Counted from the first letter of the stretch, positions 1 through 8,879 are shown. The stretch is 64,000 nucleotides of DNA from Streptomyces odontomachi (GCF_024435355.1 NZ_JAMJWG010000024.1:62001-126000), one strand, 5' to 3'. Numbers and translations are program-made. Notes: a model not told the origin generated them from the sequence alone.

Positions 1-2
1 GG

Positions 3-746
3 ATGCTCTCCTGCCTCGGGATCGCCGCAAGTAACCGCGACGCCGCCCAGATCACCCGGGACCGGGCCACAGTCCGGGCCGTCGCCCTGGCCGCCCAGCT
101 CGCCGAGAAGACCCCGGAGCAGCGAGGCCGGCGAAGTGGTCGACGCGCCGCGCGCCGCCTGGCCGTGGCGGTGGCCCGAGCGTCCGTGGGCACCGACCGC
201 GAACAACGTCGAACGCTGCTTGACCAGCTCGCCGCGCGCCGACACGCCGCCGCCCTCGCGACGGTCGACCTGCCGTCGCCGTGGGAGGAGTTCACCACGG
301 ATCCGGCGGCCTCGGCGCTCGCCGCGAACACGCGCGAGCAGATGCGGCACGCAACGGACACGATCCGGCGCCATGGCGCCCCGTCTCGGTTGCTCTTCGC
401 CGACGTTGTTCCTGCGTACGGGGTGAACGGTGGCGGCTGTTCACCTGAACACCGGACGCCCGTCGGCTCGTCGGCGGCCGAGGGCCCAGCGGCCGAGAAG
501 CTGGATACGGCCAAGGCCCACGCCGCCATCGAGGACGGCTGGACCCAGGGCCTCACGATCCGGGAGACCGCCAAGCGAGCCACCCGCGCACCGAGCTACG
601 TACACGGCGTCTTCGTGCGGCTTGAGGAGGAACGCGGTCCGCGGCCGGCTTCCGATCAACCCGAGATGGGCGACGACGCCGACGAGCCGGACGCCGAGGC
701 AGCCGAGCCGGCGATTCCCGAACCTTCCGCCGTGGCAACGCCCTGA
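3..746 (+). CDS. Hypothetical integrative-element protein, probably cut by the window edge
   Basis: Unrecognised protein, 247 residues as seen. The reading frame is open almost to the first base and the first ATG has no visible ribosome site, so the true start is probably left of the window. The N-terminal part is rich in Ala and Arg. Residues about 173-210 (GLTIRETAKRATRAPSYVHG) resemble a helix-turn-helix in which a flexible helix follows an IRETAKR segment. The C-terminus is acidic, low in complexity and Pro-rich. It lies 136 bp upstream of the transfer ATPase on the same strand, so a role in transfer or its control is an inference from position only. Confidence 0.55.
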   Translation: MLSCLGIAASNRDAAQITRDRATVRAVALAAQLAEKTPEQRGRRSGRRAARRLAVAVARASVGTDREQRRTLLDQLAARRHAAALATVDLPSPWEEFTTDPAASALAANTREQMRHATDTIRRHGAPSRLLFADVVPAYGVNGGGCSPEHRTPVGSSAAEGPAAEKLDTAKAHAAIEDGWTQGLTIRETAKRATRAPSYVHGVFVRLEEERGPRPASDQPEMGDDADEPDAEAAEPAIPEPSAVATP

Positions 747-882
747 CCGGCGGCCCTCCGGCGTCCACCCGCACACGCACCACTTCGCACCGCACACACC
801 CACCACCCACGCCGTGGCCCGGCCGCTGCTTTGGCCGGTAGGGCCGGGCCCGGCGTTCCTCCACTGAAGGAAGGAAGCACCA

Positions 883-3102
883 GTGAAGCACGGGGACAAC
901 GACGACGAGCGCGACCTGTTCGCACGCCTGGAGCAGGAAATGCAGGCCGACGACTCCGACGACGAACCCGACGAAGACGTAGAAGCCGACACGGCCCACC
1001 ACCGGGGCAGCAGGGACAAACACACGACGTCCGCGCACCCCCGCCCCAGCACCGCCGATCAAGACGACCCGGACAAGGCCACGATGGTCGACTGCCCGGG
1101 TGGGCCCTCGGGCCCCACCCTCATGGACCGCGTACGCGGCGCACGCCGCCGCCCCGTGGTCCCGGCCTGGGCGAAGTCCGTCCGAGAGTTCAAGGCGGCC
1201 GGCAAGGGAGTCGCCGAGTACGGCTGGCATGTCACCGCGTACCACGCCGTACGCACCCCCTGGTACGCCGCCCGCCTCACCCTCCAGGCGCCCCGCGGCA
1301 CCGCCACTTTCGTCGGCAACACGCTGCGCTGGGCGAGGGACGCCGAAGGCGAGCACCTGCGCCAACTCGCCGCCACCGCCGACGACATCGACGGCTACCT
1401 GAAGCTGTCCCGCCAGCGTGACCGCCGAGTCCGCTGGCGCACCCTCGTCACGATCGCCGCATCGCTCACCGGCACCGCGACAGCCATCGCGATGTACGTG
1501 CTGGCCCCGACCTGGCTCCTCGCCCTCGGCTCCGCCGTGGCGACGCTGGGGCTGGGATGGCTCGGCCAGCCGGCCGACGCCCCGGTCATCCACAGGGCTG
1601 TGGAGATCCCACGGGCCACGAAACTCACCAGCGACGTCGTGCTGCGCGCCCTCGGTGGCCTCGGTATCAAGGCGATCAACCAGGCGCAGGCCCGCGGCGA
1701 GGACGGTTTCGTGTTCTCGGCGCCCATCACCCGCGACGGGCCCGGCTGGCTCGCCGAGGGCGATCTCCCGTACGGCGTCACCGTCACCGACGTGATCGAG
1801 CGCCGCGACCGCCTAGCATCCGGCCTGCGCCGCCCGCTGGGCTGCGTCTGGCCCGATGCCGTACCCGACGAGCACACCGGGCGGCTCCGCCTGTGGGTCG
1901 GTGACCAGGATCTCTCGAAGGCTCCGCAGGAAGCCTGGCCGTTGACCAAGGCCAGCACGGTCGACCTGTTCAAGCCGGCCCCCTGGGGTACCGACCAGCG
2001 TGGTCGGTGGGTGGACGTCACGCTCATGTACATCGCCGGCCTGATCGGCGCGATCCCGAGGATGGGCAAGACCTACCTCTTGCGCCTCCTGCTCCTCATA
2101 GCCGCCCTCGACCCACGCGCCGAGCTGCACACGTATGACCTCAAGGGCACCGGCGACCTCGACCCGGTCGGCGAACACGTCTCCTACCGCCATGCCGTCG
2201 GCGAGGAAACGGCAGAGATCGAGTACGCGATCAAGGACCTCCGCGAGGTCCAGGAAGAGTTGCGCCGCCGGGCGAAGGTGATCCGCTCCTTGCCGCGCGA
2301 CCTCTGCCCGGAGTCCAAGGTCACAAGCGAACTCGCCTCCAAGCGATCGCTCGGCCTCCACCCGATCATCATCGGCGTCGACGAGTGTCAGAAATGGTTC
2401 GAACACCCCAAGTACGGGGCGGAGTTCAAGGCCATCTGCACGGACCTGGTCAAGCGCGGACCGGCCACCGGCATCGTGTTGCTCCTGGCCACCCAGCGCC
2501 CGGACAAGGACAGCATCCCGACCGCCATCAGCGCGAACGCCTCGGCCCGCTGGTGCCTGAAGGTCATGGGCCAGACCGAGAACGACATGGTGTTGGGCAC
2601 CGGCGCCTACAAGCGCGGCGTGCGCGCCACGCTCTTCGCCTGGCTCGACAAGGGCATCTGCTACTTCCTCGGCGAGGGCGCGGACGCCCGGATCGTCCGT
2701 GCGCCGGAGATCGACGGCGTGATGGCCGACGTCATCGCCCTGCGCGCCCGTCACCTTCGGGAGCGCGCCGGCACCCTCGCCGGATACGCCCTCGGCGAGC
2801 AACCGGACACCGGCACAGCAGCCTCGTACGACCTCTTGGCCGACGTCTTCGCAGTCATGACGGTCGACGAGGCAAAGGTCTGGTCGGAGACCGTCCTCGC
2901 CCGCATCGCCGAACTACGGCCCGACGTCTACGACACCTGGACACCGGAACAGCTCACCGCGGCACTCAAGCCGTACGGCATCCGCACCGGCCAGGTCTGG
3001 GGCACCACCGAGGACGGCAAGGGCGCCAACCGACGCGGCATCAAGCGCGCTGACGTCCTCAAGGCAATCGCGGACCGTAACGGAATGTCCGACGCCGCAT
3101 AG
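883..3102 (+). CDS. FtsK/SpoIIIE-type conjugal DNA transfer protein (TraB-like)
   Basis: Membrane-bound DNA-pumping ATPase expected to move double-stranded element DNA between mycelial cells, as TraB proteins of Streptomyces plasmids do. The GTG start at 883 follows a GGAAGGAAG ribosome site. The order seen is an acidic disordered N-terminus (1-70), one or two hydrophobic segments around 186-228, Walker A GAIPRMGKTYLL near 388, Walker B IIIGVDECQ near 495, a conserved LLLATQRPDKDSIPTAI segment near 530, and a C-terminal winged-helix-like region after about 650 that in relatives reads 8-bp recognition repeats. At 739 residues it is a normal length for the family. It is the central transfer gene of the element; the spacer behind it carries a CTAG-rich palindrome. 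Confidence 0.93.
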   Translation: MKHGDNDDERDLFARLEQEMQADDSDDEPDEDVEADTAHHRGSRDKHTTSAHPRPSTADQDDPDKATMVDCPGGPSGPTLMDRVRGARRRPVVPAWAKSVREFKAAGKGVAEYGWHVTAYHAVRTPWYAARLTLQAPRGTATFVGNTLRWARDAEGEHLRQLAATADDIDGYLKLSRQRDRRVRWRTLVTIAASLTGTATAIAMYVLAPTWLLALGSAVATLGLGWLGQPADAPVIHRAVEIPRATKLTSDVVLRALGGLGIKAINQAQARGEDGFVFSAPITRDGPGWLAEGDLPYGVTVTDVIERRDRLASGLRRPLGCVWPDAVPDEHTGRLRLWVGDQDLSKAPQEAWPLTKASTVDLFKPAPWGTDQRGRWVDVTLMYIAGLIGAIPRMGKTYLLRLLLLIAALDPRAELHTYDLKGTGDLDPVGEHVSYRHAVGEETAEIEYAIKDLREVQEELRRRAKVIRSLPRDLCPESKVTSELASKRSLGLHPIIIGVDECQKWFEHPKYGAEFKAICTDLVKRGPATGIVLLLATQRPDKDSIPTAISANASARWCLKVMGQTENDMVLGTGAYKRGVRATLFAWLDKGICYFLGEGADARIVRAPEIDGVMADVIALRARHLRERAGTLAGYALGEQPDTGTAASYDLLADVFAVMTVDEAKVWSETVLARIAELRPDVYDTWTPEQLTAALKPYGIRTGQVWGTTEDGKGANRRGIKRADVLKAIADRNGMSDAA

Positions 3103-3125
3103 CCCACACCACGCCGAACGCCATC

Positions 3126-3158
3126 GCTAGACCTAGCGGCACGCCCGCTAGGTCTAGC
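3126..3158. repeat. CTAG-rich perfect inverted repeat downstream of the transfer gene
   Basis: A 14-bp arm gctagacctagcgg (3126-3139) is repeated in perfect inverse orientation at 3145-3158 around a 5-bp loop. More CTAG-containing partial copies follow at about 3165-3215 (ccgctagcgac, cactagcccctagcgg). CTAG is a rare tetranucleotide in high-GC actinomycetes, so this clustering is not expected by chance. It fills the 152-bp gap between the transfer ATPase and the next small gene. A cis-acting transfer locus, replication origin or terminator are all possible; the sequence does not say which. Confidence 0.75.
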
Positions 3159-3254
3159 ACCCCCGCTAGCGACACATCACGCCTCTGAGCTGCGCACTAG
3201 CCCCTAGCGGCCCACCCTGCGCAGCCCCCATTTCCCGCCTGACAGGGGACTTCC

Positions 3255-3509
3255 ATGCCCTTCGGCCTCGACTCCATCCCCGGCCTCATACTCCTCACCC
3301 TCTGCTACGCCGCACTGTGCGCGAAACGCCCCTACGGCGTCTGCCGCAAGTGCCAGGGCTGGGGCTCCAAGATCTACACCTCGCGCTTCACCGGCCGCCT
3401 CAAGCGCGGCCGTGCCTGCCGCCGCTGCCGCGGATACGGCTACCGCCTGCGCATCGGCCGCCGCCTCTACAACGCCGTCACCCGCCTCCGCCGCGACGGC
3501 ACCCGCTGA
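3255..3509 (+). CDS. Small membrane protein with zinc-ribbon-like CxxC pairs
   Basis: 84 residues, starting at ATG 3255 after a caggggac ribosome site. A short hydrophobic helix (about 8-22) precedes two cysteine pairs, CRKCQG and CRRCRG, about 27 residues apart, with a glycine-aromatic pattern like the DnaJ-type zinc finger. The C-terminus is strongly basic. Such small zinc-ribbon proteins occur in actinomycete integrative elements next to the transfer genes. No function is assigned; a nucleic-acid-contacting accessory protein is a reasonable guess. Very high G/C third positions support it as a real gene. Confidence 0.75.
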   Translation: MPFGLDSIPGLILLTLCYAALCAKRPYGVCRKCQGWGSKIYTSRFTGRLKRGRACRRCRGYGYRLRIGRRLYNAVTRLRRDGTR

Positions 3510-3539
3510 AACTTAACGAACTGAAAAAGAGGCCCCGTC

Positions 3540-3734
3540 ATGGTCCTTTCCATTTCCGCCCTCCTCCTGTTCGGCCTCTTCGTCGTCCTGCTCGTCCGCT
3601 TCAAGGCGGTCGGCGTCGGCGCCGCCATCGTCACCCTCCTCTTCGGCTTCTACCTCGCCCGCAGCGGCGCCGCCGAGCCCATCGACCAAGTCATGACCGC
3701 CGTCGCGGACGCCGTCCGCGACATCGGCAACTGA
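3540..3734 (+). CDS. Small two-helix membrane protein
   Basis: 64 residues, starting at ATG 3540 with a purine-rich aaaagagg ribosome site 7 bp upstream. Residues about 3-40 form two adjacent hydrophobic segments, the rest is a short amphipathic acidic tail. Small membrane proteins of this kind (spread or Spd proteins) commonly follow the transfer gene in Streptomyces plasmids and help intramycelial spreading. The link here rests on size, topology and position, not on a recognised domain. Confidence 0.7.
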   Translation: MVLSISALLLFGLFVVLLVRFKAVGVGAAIVTLLFGFYLARSGAAEPIDQVMTAVADAVRDIGN

Positions 3735-3785
3735 CGCCCGTCACGCCCGCCGTACCACCCTCACCGCACCCGAGGAGACCAGCCC

Positions 3786-4040
3786 ATGAACACCCTGCCC
3801 AACACCACGACCCCACTGCGCATCTCCCTGATGGCCTGCGGCGAACTCCGCGACGCGCTCACCGCCATCGAGGAAGGCAAGACCCCAGCCGCCGTAGCCG
3901 CCCTGATGGCCATCGATCCCGCCTCCTGGCAGGGCATCGAGAAGCGCCTGACCGCGATGGTCGGCAACGACCTCCGCGCGCTTCTCGTCGCCGTCCGCAG
4001 CGCTGGCACCGACGCAGCGGTGCACGCGACCGCCAGCTGA
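3786..4040 (+). CDS. Hypothetical integrative-element protein
   Basis: 84 residues, starting at ATG 3786 after a gaggaga ribosome site. It is predicted mostly helical, with segments such as LRDALTAIEEGKTPAAVAAL, and has no membrane helix or recognised motif. It sits in a run of small same-strand genes between the transfer and replication modules, with a 51-bp spacer to the gene before it. I do not recognise it. Confidence 0.65.
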   Translation: MNTLPNTTTPLRISLMACGELRDALTAIEEGKTPAAVAALMAIDPASWQGIEKRLTAMVGNDLRALLVAVRSAGTDAAVHATAS

Positions 4041-4170
4041 CGGCCTCTCCGTGCGGCCTCACCGTGTGCCCGTCGACGAGACATCCGACGAGCCGGTGGG
4101 ACCGCGCGGAGGGATCGGACAGCCCGGCCCGCACCCATCCGCACGCCGACTCCTCACGGAGGAACCGCCC

Positions 4171-4851
4171 ATGCTCACCCGTACGGCCCCTTGGTTCCAC
4201 AGCCTCACCGAAAGCGTCCACGCACTCGACATCGCGGCCCGGGAGTACCGCACCGCCCACCAGGCCGCCACGGTCGCCGCCTGGAACCTGGAACCGGCGC
4301 GGCTCCTGCCCCTCGACGGCTTGGTCAACGTGCCCGAACGCCACTACGTCAGCCCCCACGACGACGCCGTCACCAAACTCACCGACGCCTACCGCAGCCT
4401 GGAGACCCACACCAGGAAGCTGTACGAGAACACGGCCCCGGCCTACGCCTACGGCACCGCCTCAGTCCTCCAGGCCGTTCTCCTGGGCGAACGCCCGTCG
4501 CACATCGCCCTCAGCCGCCGCGACGGCCTCTACGTGCGCCCCGCCCCGTGCCTGCCCGACCTCAGCACGGAACTGCGCGACTGGCCCGACGTCCACCGCC
4601 TGATCGCCCTCCGCCAGGACGTCATCGAACGAGAACGCGCCGCCGCGGTCGTACAGGACTGGTCCTTCTACGCCGACCTCGCCGACTGCCAGGACCCCGA
4701 CCTCACCGCGGCCACCAACCTCGCTGCCGGCCTGGCGGACACCGCCTTCGCCTACGGCGAGACCGCGGAGAGCGCCCTTCACCACACGCTCATGACGGCC
4801 CGGAGCGACCAGCTCGACGAGGCGGACGGGCCCGGCGAAGGCGCCGCGTGA
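4171..4851 (+). CDS. Hypothetical integrative-element protein
   Basis: 226 residues, starting at ATG 4171 after ACGGAGGAA; the frame is open upstream, but this ATG has the only good ribosome site. The protein is soluble and largely helical, and has no signal peptide or catalytic motif I recognise. It lies directly before the prim-pol gene on the same strand with about 95 bp between, so it belongs to the element's replication or maintenance block. Confidence 0.7.
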   Translation: MLTRTAPWFHSLTESVHALDIAAREYRTAHQAATVAAWNLEPARLLPLDGLVNVPERHYVSPHDDAVTKLTDAYRSLETHTRKLYENTAPAYAYGTASVLQAVLLGERPSHIALSRRDGLYVRPAPCLPDLSTELRDWPDVHRLIALRQDVIERERAAAVVQDWSFYADLADCQDPDLTAATNLAAGLADTAFAYGETAESALHHTLMTARSDQLDEADGPGEGAA

Positions 4852-4946
4852 ACCGACCGATGCCCGGGACAGCGGCCGACGGGTCAAAGACGCCCGCTGC
4901 CCCGGTTCCTCCCATCCCATCCAAGGAACCAGGAGGCACCACAAGA

Positions 4947-5843
4947 ATGCACCACCATGCACCCCGCCCGCTGCTCAACGCGGCACTCGCCGCAGCAGAA
5001 CGCGGCTGGCACGTCTTCCCGCTCCTCCCCGGTGCCAAGCAACCGGCCATCCGAAGCTGGGAGTCCCGAGCGACCACCAGCCCCCGTCGCGTCAGGCGCT
5101 GTTGGACGATGGCGCCCTACAACATCGGCATCGCCACCGGCCCGTCCTGCCTGATCGTCGTCGACTTGGACGTGCCCAAGCACCGCGCCGACGTTCCGCC
5201 CGCCGGCACTCCGGCGTCGGTGACCGACGGCGCTGACGCCCTTGCCGTCCTCGCCGAGGCGTACGCCGCGCCCTACCCGACCGACACCTATACCGTCCAC
5301 ACGCCCACCGGCGGCACCCACCTCTACTTCACGGCTCCCGCCGACGTGGAGCTGCGCAACACAGCCGCCACCCTCGGCTGGAAGATCGACACCCGCGCCC
5401 ACGGCGGCTACGTCGTCGCCGCCGGCAGCACCATCAACGGCCGGCCGTACAACGTCGTACATGACGCACCCCCGGCTCCACTGCCGCAGTGGCTCGTCAC
5501 GCTCCTCACCCCGAAGCCCCTGCCACCCCAGGCCCCGCTGACCGTTCCGCTCCTGGCCGAGGACCGCCACGGCCGCTACCTCAACGCCGCCGTACGCGCC
5601 GAGATCCGCCGCGTCCGCACCGCCCACCCCGGCCAGCGCAACAACGCCCTTTACATCGCTGCAGTCGCCCTCGGCCAACTCGTCGCCGGTGGAGAACTCA
5701 CCAAGACCGAGGTGACCAACAGCCTCACACCCGCGGCCCTGCACGCCGGCCTCCCCGAACGCGACACCCACCGCACCATCGCCTCGGGCCTGCGCGCAGG
5801 AGCCAAGAAGCCCCGCAGCATCGAACGGAGGACCGCAGCATGA
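4947..5843 (+). CDS. Bifunctional DNA primase/polymerase (prim-pol) of the integrative element
   Basis: Replication protein expected to prime and extend DNA on the excised element. ATG 4947 is preceded by AGGAGG with a 10-bp spacer; the open frame further upstream lacks one. Features are the N-terminal RGWHVFPLLPGAKQP segment (about 19-33), the metal-binding IVVDLDVPK near 71, and THTPTGGTHLYF-like GGTHLYF near 120, all typical of the archaeo-eukaryotic primase fold in actinomycete elements. At 298 residues it has the primase domain but no helicase; that role may fall to the RepA-like ATPase two genes on. It overlaps the next gene by ATGA, showing translational coupling. Confidence 0.9.
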   Translation: MHHHAPRPLLNAALAAAERGWHVFPLLPGAKQPAIRSWESRATTSPRRVRRCWTMAPYNIGIATGPSCLIVVDLDVPKHRADVPPAGTPASVTDGADALAVLAEAYAAPYPTDTYTVHTPTGGTHLYFTAPADVELRNTAATLGWKIDTRAHGGYVVAAGSTINGRPYNVVHDAPPAPLPQWLVTLLTPKPLPPQAPLTVPLLAEDRHGRYLNAAVRAEIRRVRTAHPGQRNNALYIAAVALGQLVAGGELTKTEVTNSLTPAALHAGLPERDTHRTIASGLRAGAKKPRSIERRTAA

Positions 5844-6169
5844 CCACCGCTTCCGAAGCCCCCGTCACGACCTCCGACCAGGCCGCGGCCCTGCGCACGA
5901 TGCTCACCCTGGCCGAGCAGCACCCCGCCCTACCCGCCGCCTACACGGTGATCACTACGGGTTTCCCCGACGAGGTAGACGTACAACTGCACGGCCCGAG
6001 TGAGCTGGAGGCATGGCGAGTCGCCCTCGACGTGGCGCCCGAGCACGTACGGTTCTGCACCGAGTCCGACCGCTACTACCTGCGGTTCAAGGCGCAGATC
6101 AACGGCGTCATGCTCAAGGCCTACGCCGCCTTCACCTCCGCGTCCGAAAACTCGGGGAGTGCGGCATGA
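5840..6169 (+). CDS. Hypothetical protein between prim-pol and RepA-like genes
   Basis: 109 residues, coupled to both neighbours by ATGA overlaps (5840-5843 and 6166-6169). It is a small soluble alpha/beta protein with no recognised motif. Its position inside the tightly coupled prim-pol/RepA/xis/int run suggests it is part of the replication complex, which is inference from operon structure only. Confidence 0.75.
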   Translation: MTTASEAPVTTSDQAAALRTMLTLAEQHPALPAAYTVITTGFPDEVDVQLHGPSELEAWRVALDVAPEHVRFCTESDRYYLRFKAQINGVMLKAYAAFTSASENSGSAA

Positions 6170-7200
6170 CGACCGACCCATACGACCCGCCGCACCTGTA
6201 CTCCGTGGCCCCGTCGCAGTCCGCTCCGGAACCGCGCCCGCTCCAGCCCGCCCAACAGCGCATCCGCACCGCTTGGACGGCGGACGAGCTGATGGCCACG
6301 GAGTTCCCCGAGCCGAAGTGGGCGGTGCCCGGGATCATTTCCGAGGGTGTGAACCTGCTCGCCGGCCCGCCGAAAGTCGGCAAGTCCTGGCTCTCCCTGG
6401 GCCTGGCCCTGGCCGTCGCAGCCGGCGACCGGGCCATGGACAGCGTCCCCGTGGACGGCGGCCCAGTGCTCTACCTCGCCCTGGAGGACACCCCCCGCCG
6501 CCTCCAGACCCGCATGCGCAAGATCCTCGGAGCCGGCGGCCATGCCCCACGAGGGCTGACTCTGGCGACGTCCTGCCCGCCCCTCCCCCAGGGCGGCAAC
6601 GAGGCCATCGCCCAATGGATCGACCGCAACCCGGACGCGCGCATGGTCGTCATCGACGTCTTCGCGAAGATGCGCGGCACATCCGCGCCCGGCGCGTCCG
6701 CCTACGACGCCGACTACGCCGCCGTAGGCCACGCAAAGCGCATCGCGGACCACTACGGCATCGCCATGGTCCTGGTCCACCACGTCCGCAAGGCCGGCTC
6801 GGACGACTTCCTCACCGAGGTCTCCGGCACCAACGGCCTGGCCGGCGCCGCGGACGCCACCCTCGTCCTGAAGCGTTCCCGAGGCCAGGCCGACGGCGTC
6901 CTACACGTCACCGGCCGAGACGTCGACGAAGCCGAATACGCCCTGCGCTTCTACGCCGAGGCCGGCGCCTGGCAACTCCTCGAAGGCCCGGCAACCGACC
7001 ACACCCTCAACGACACCCGCGCAACGATCCTCCGCTACGTCCGCGCCCACCCGGGCGCCAAGCCGAAGCAGATCGCCGACGACACCGGCCTGGCCTCGGA
7101 CCTGGTCCGCCAGACCTGCGCCCGCATGGCCAACGACGTCCAGCTCATCCGCAAGGACGGCGGCTACACGGCCGCCCGTGAGAACGGGGGACAGGAATGA
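6166..7200 (+). CDS. RepA-like AAA ATPase (replicative helicase type)
   Basis: 344-residue RecA-fold ATPase of the RepA/AAA_25 type, probably the helicase partner of the prim-pol protein. Walker A AGPPKVGKSWLSLGLALA lies near residue 64, Walker B MVVIDVFAKM near 158, followed by the HHVRKAGSDDFLTEVSGTNG segment that carries the conserved sensor and arginine-type residues of this family. A C-terminal helix-turn-helix (KPKQIADDTGLASDLVRQTC) follows. The start at 6166 overlaps the previous stop (ATGA) and its own stop overlaps the excisionase start (ATGA). Confidence 0.88.
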   Translation: MTTDPYDPPHLYSVAPSQSAPEPRPLQPAQQRIRTAWTADELMATEFPEPKWAVPGIISEGVNLLAGPPKVGKSWLSLGLALAVAAGDRAMDSVPVDGGPVLYLALEDTPRRLQTRMRKILGAGGHAPRGLTLATSCPPLPQGGNEAIAQWIDRNPDARMVVIDVFAKMRGTSAPGASAYDADYAAVGHAKRIADHYGIAMVLVHHVRKAGSDDFLTEVSGTNGLAGAADATLVLKRSRGQADGVLHVTGRDVDEAEYALRFYAEAGAWQLLEGPATDHTLNDTRATILRYVRAHPGAKPKQIADDTGLASDLVRQTCARMANDVQLIRKDGGYTAARENGGQE

Positions 7201-7472
7201 CCAGTCACAGCCGTCACAGTGTCACCGCCACCAACTCTCAGCGCAGCCCTGGCCCTCGTCGTCCCAGCGGGCCGACCCGCACGAAACTGCCCACCACCCA
7301 CACAGCCCTCACGGTCCCCGAGGTCATGGCCGCCCTGCGTCTCAGCCGCTTCAAGGTCTATGACCTCATCCGCTCGGGCGAACTGCCCAGCTTCCGTATC
7401 GGAAGGGCCCGCCGCATCCCGGCCGATGCCGTTCACGCCTTCATGCAGCACCAGATCGAGGAGGCGGCATAG
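7197..7472 (+). CDS. xis: Excisionase / helix-turn-helix DNA-binding protein
   Basis: 91 residues with a disordered Ser/Thr-rich N-terminus and a C-terminal MerR-like helix-turn-helix, LTVPEVMAALRLSRFKVYDL, then the wing SFRIGRARRIPADAVHAF typical of excisionase-family (HTH_17) proteins. It should bend attachment-site DNA and direct the integrase to excision. It overlaps the RepA-like gene by ATGA, and its TAG stop overlaps the integrase GTG start. The xis-int pair next to a tRNA is the usual end of an actinomycete integrative element. Confidence 0.88.
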   Translation: MTSHSRHSVTATNSQRSPGPRRPSGPTRTKLPTTHTALTVPEVMAALRLSRFKVYDLIRSGELPSFRIGRARRIPADAVHAFMQHQIEEAA

Positions 7473-8674
7473 TGGCCAAGCGCGCCAATGGCGAAGGAAG
7501 CATCACCCGGCGCAAGGACGGGACTTACCACGGTCGCGTCTTCGTGACGACCACCAGCGGCATCCGCAAGCGGGTCTCCGTCTACGGCAAGACGCGGGAG
7601 GAGGTGCGCCAGAAGATCACGGAACTCCAGTCGCAGGAGAACCAGGGGATCCCGGTTCCGGACACGAACATGCGGCTGGAGGAATACCTGGTCTACTGGC
7701 TGGCCACGGTGGTCAAGGTCCATCGGCGGCCCAAGACGTACCAGGGGTACGAGAGCGTGGTCCGGGTGCACATCGTGCCCGGACTCGGGCGGAAGAAGAT
7801 CCGGACCCTCCGTGCCGCGGAGGTCCGTACGTGGCTCGCCGGAGTCGCATCCGAGTGCCAGTGCTGCAAACACGGCTGGGACAAGGAGCGCCGCGAGCCC
7901 GAGTGCTGCGCGGCGGGAGACTGCTGCAAAACGCTGCTGTCCCGCCGCATGGTGCAGTCCATCCACGCCGTACTGCGCAACGCTCTCCAGAACGCCGTTC
8001 GGGAGGAGCTGATCGTGCGCAACGTCGCCCAGCTCGTACAGGTCCCCACACCCGCATACGACACGGGTAAGGGTCTCCGTGTCGCGGAGGCTCGGCTCCT
8101 CCTCCGGGAGTCCTCGACGGACCGCTTCCACGCGCTCTACGTGCTCGCTCTGGTCATGGGCCTGCGCCGGGGCGAGTTGCTCGGTCTGCGCTGGGATGCC
8201 GTGGACCTGGAGCGCGAGACGTTGACCGTGGAACGGGCGCTTCAGCGGGTGAGCGGGGAGCTGAAGCTGGTCATGCCCAAGACGGCGTCCTCGATCCGCA
8301 CCGTCCCGCTCCCCCCGCTCGTGGTGAAGGCGCTCACGGAGCACCGCGAGCGGCAGGCGCAGGAACGGGCCTCGGCCGGCATGGACTGGAAGGAGCACGG
8401 GCTGGTCTTCACGTCGCGCGTGGGGACTCCGCTGGAGCCGGACAACCTGCGGCGGAGCTGGTACCCGCTCCGGAAGCGGCTGGGGCTGGATCTCCGGTTC
8501 CACGACCTGCGGCACTCGGCCGTCTCGCTGCTGCTCGACCTCGGGGTGCCGCCGCACATCGTCCGGCAGATCGTGGGGCACAGCGACATCGGCGTCACGA
8601 TGAAGATCTACGCGCACGCGTCGCTGGACGAGCAGCGGAAGGCGCTCGGAAAGCTCGGGGACGCCCTGTCCTGA
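7472..8674 (+). CDS. int: Tyrosine site-specific integrase
   Basis: 400-residue phage-type tyrosine recombinase. The N-terminal arm-binding domain begins GEGSITRRKDGTYHGRVF. A SAM-like core-binding domain around 75-190 holds a Cys-rich insertion (CQCC, ECCAAGDCC) typical of Streptomyces element integrases. Catalytic residues are Arg in MGLRRGELLG near 230, HDLRH near 343, GHSD near 369 and the nucleophilic Tyr in MKIYAH near 379. The GTG start overlaps the excisionase stop. The gene ends about 106 bp from the 3' end of tRNA-Phe, so that tRNA is the likely attachment site. Confidence 0.95.
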   Translation: MAKRANGEGSITRRKDGTYHGRVFVTTTSGIRKRVSVYGKTREEVRQKITELQSQENQGIPVPDTNMRLEEYLVYWLATVVKVHRRPKTYQGYESVVRVHIVPGLGRKKIRTLRAAEVRTWLAGVASECQCCKHGWDKERREPECCAAGDCCKTLLSRRMVQSIHAVLRNALQNAVREELIVRNVAQLVQVPTPAYDTGKGLRVAEARLLLRESSTDRFHALYVLALVMGLRRGELLGLRWDAVDLERETLTVERALQRVSGELKLVMPKTASSIRTVPLPPLVVKALTEHRERQAQERASAGMDWKEHGLVFTSRVGTPLEPDNLRRSWYPLRKRLGLDLRFHDLRHSAVSLLLDLGVPPHIVRQIVGHSDIGVTMKIYAHASLDEQRKALGKLGDALS

Positions 8675-8739
8675 GCCTGGCCTTGGAACCTGCTGGCGTG
8701 CCCGTCAGAGCTGAGAGCTGATGGCGTATGCGTTGGCGT

Positions 8740-8776
8740 AAAAGACCCCCGCCGAAGACTTCGGCGGGGGTCTTTT
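8740..8776. terminator. Intrinsic terminator between integrase and tRNA-Phe
   Basis: The hairpin arms agacccccgccgaa and ttcggcgggggtct flank a 3-bp loop, with a run of A on the left and T on the right. It can therefore stop transcription of int from the left and of the tRNA cluster from the right. Confidence 0.85.
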
Positions 8777-8782
8777 TGCTGG

Positions 8783-8856
8783 TGGCTGGGGCCGGGGTCG
8801 AACCGGCGACCTTCCGCTTTTCAGGCGGACGCTCGTACCAACTGAGCTACCCAGCC
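8783..8856 (-). tRNA. tRNA-Phe (GAA)
   Basis: 74-nt cloverleaf on minus. The acceptor stem GGCTGGG pairs with CCCAGCC, the anticodon stem TCCGC/GCGGA holds loop CTGAAAA with anticodon GAA, and the T arm contains GGTTCGA. The genomic bases after the discriminator A read CCA (8780-8782), so the CCA end is encoded. Its 3' end faces the integrase, which makes it the best candidate attB/attR for the element to its left. Confidence 0.95.
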
Positions 8857-8879
8857 GTGCGACACACGAGGGATCGCAG

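Noticed and set aside
1062..1076. TraB-type recognition repeat gacccgga
   Set aside because: Only one copy was found by eye, within the transfer gene itself; a functional transfer locus needs several spaced copies.
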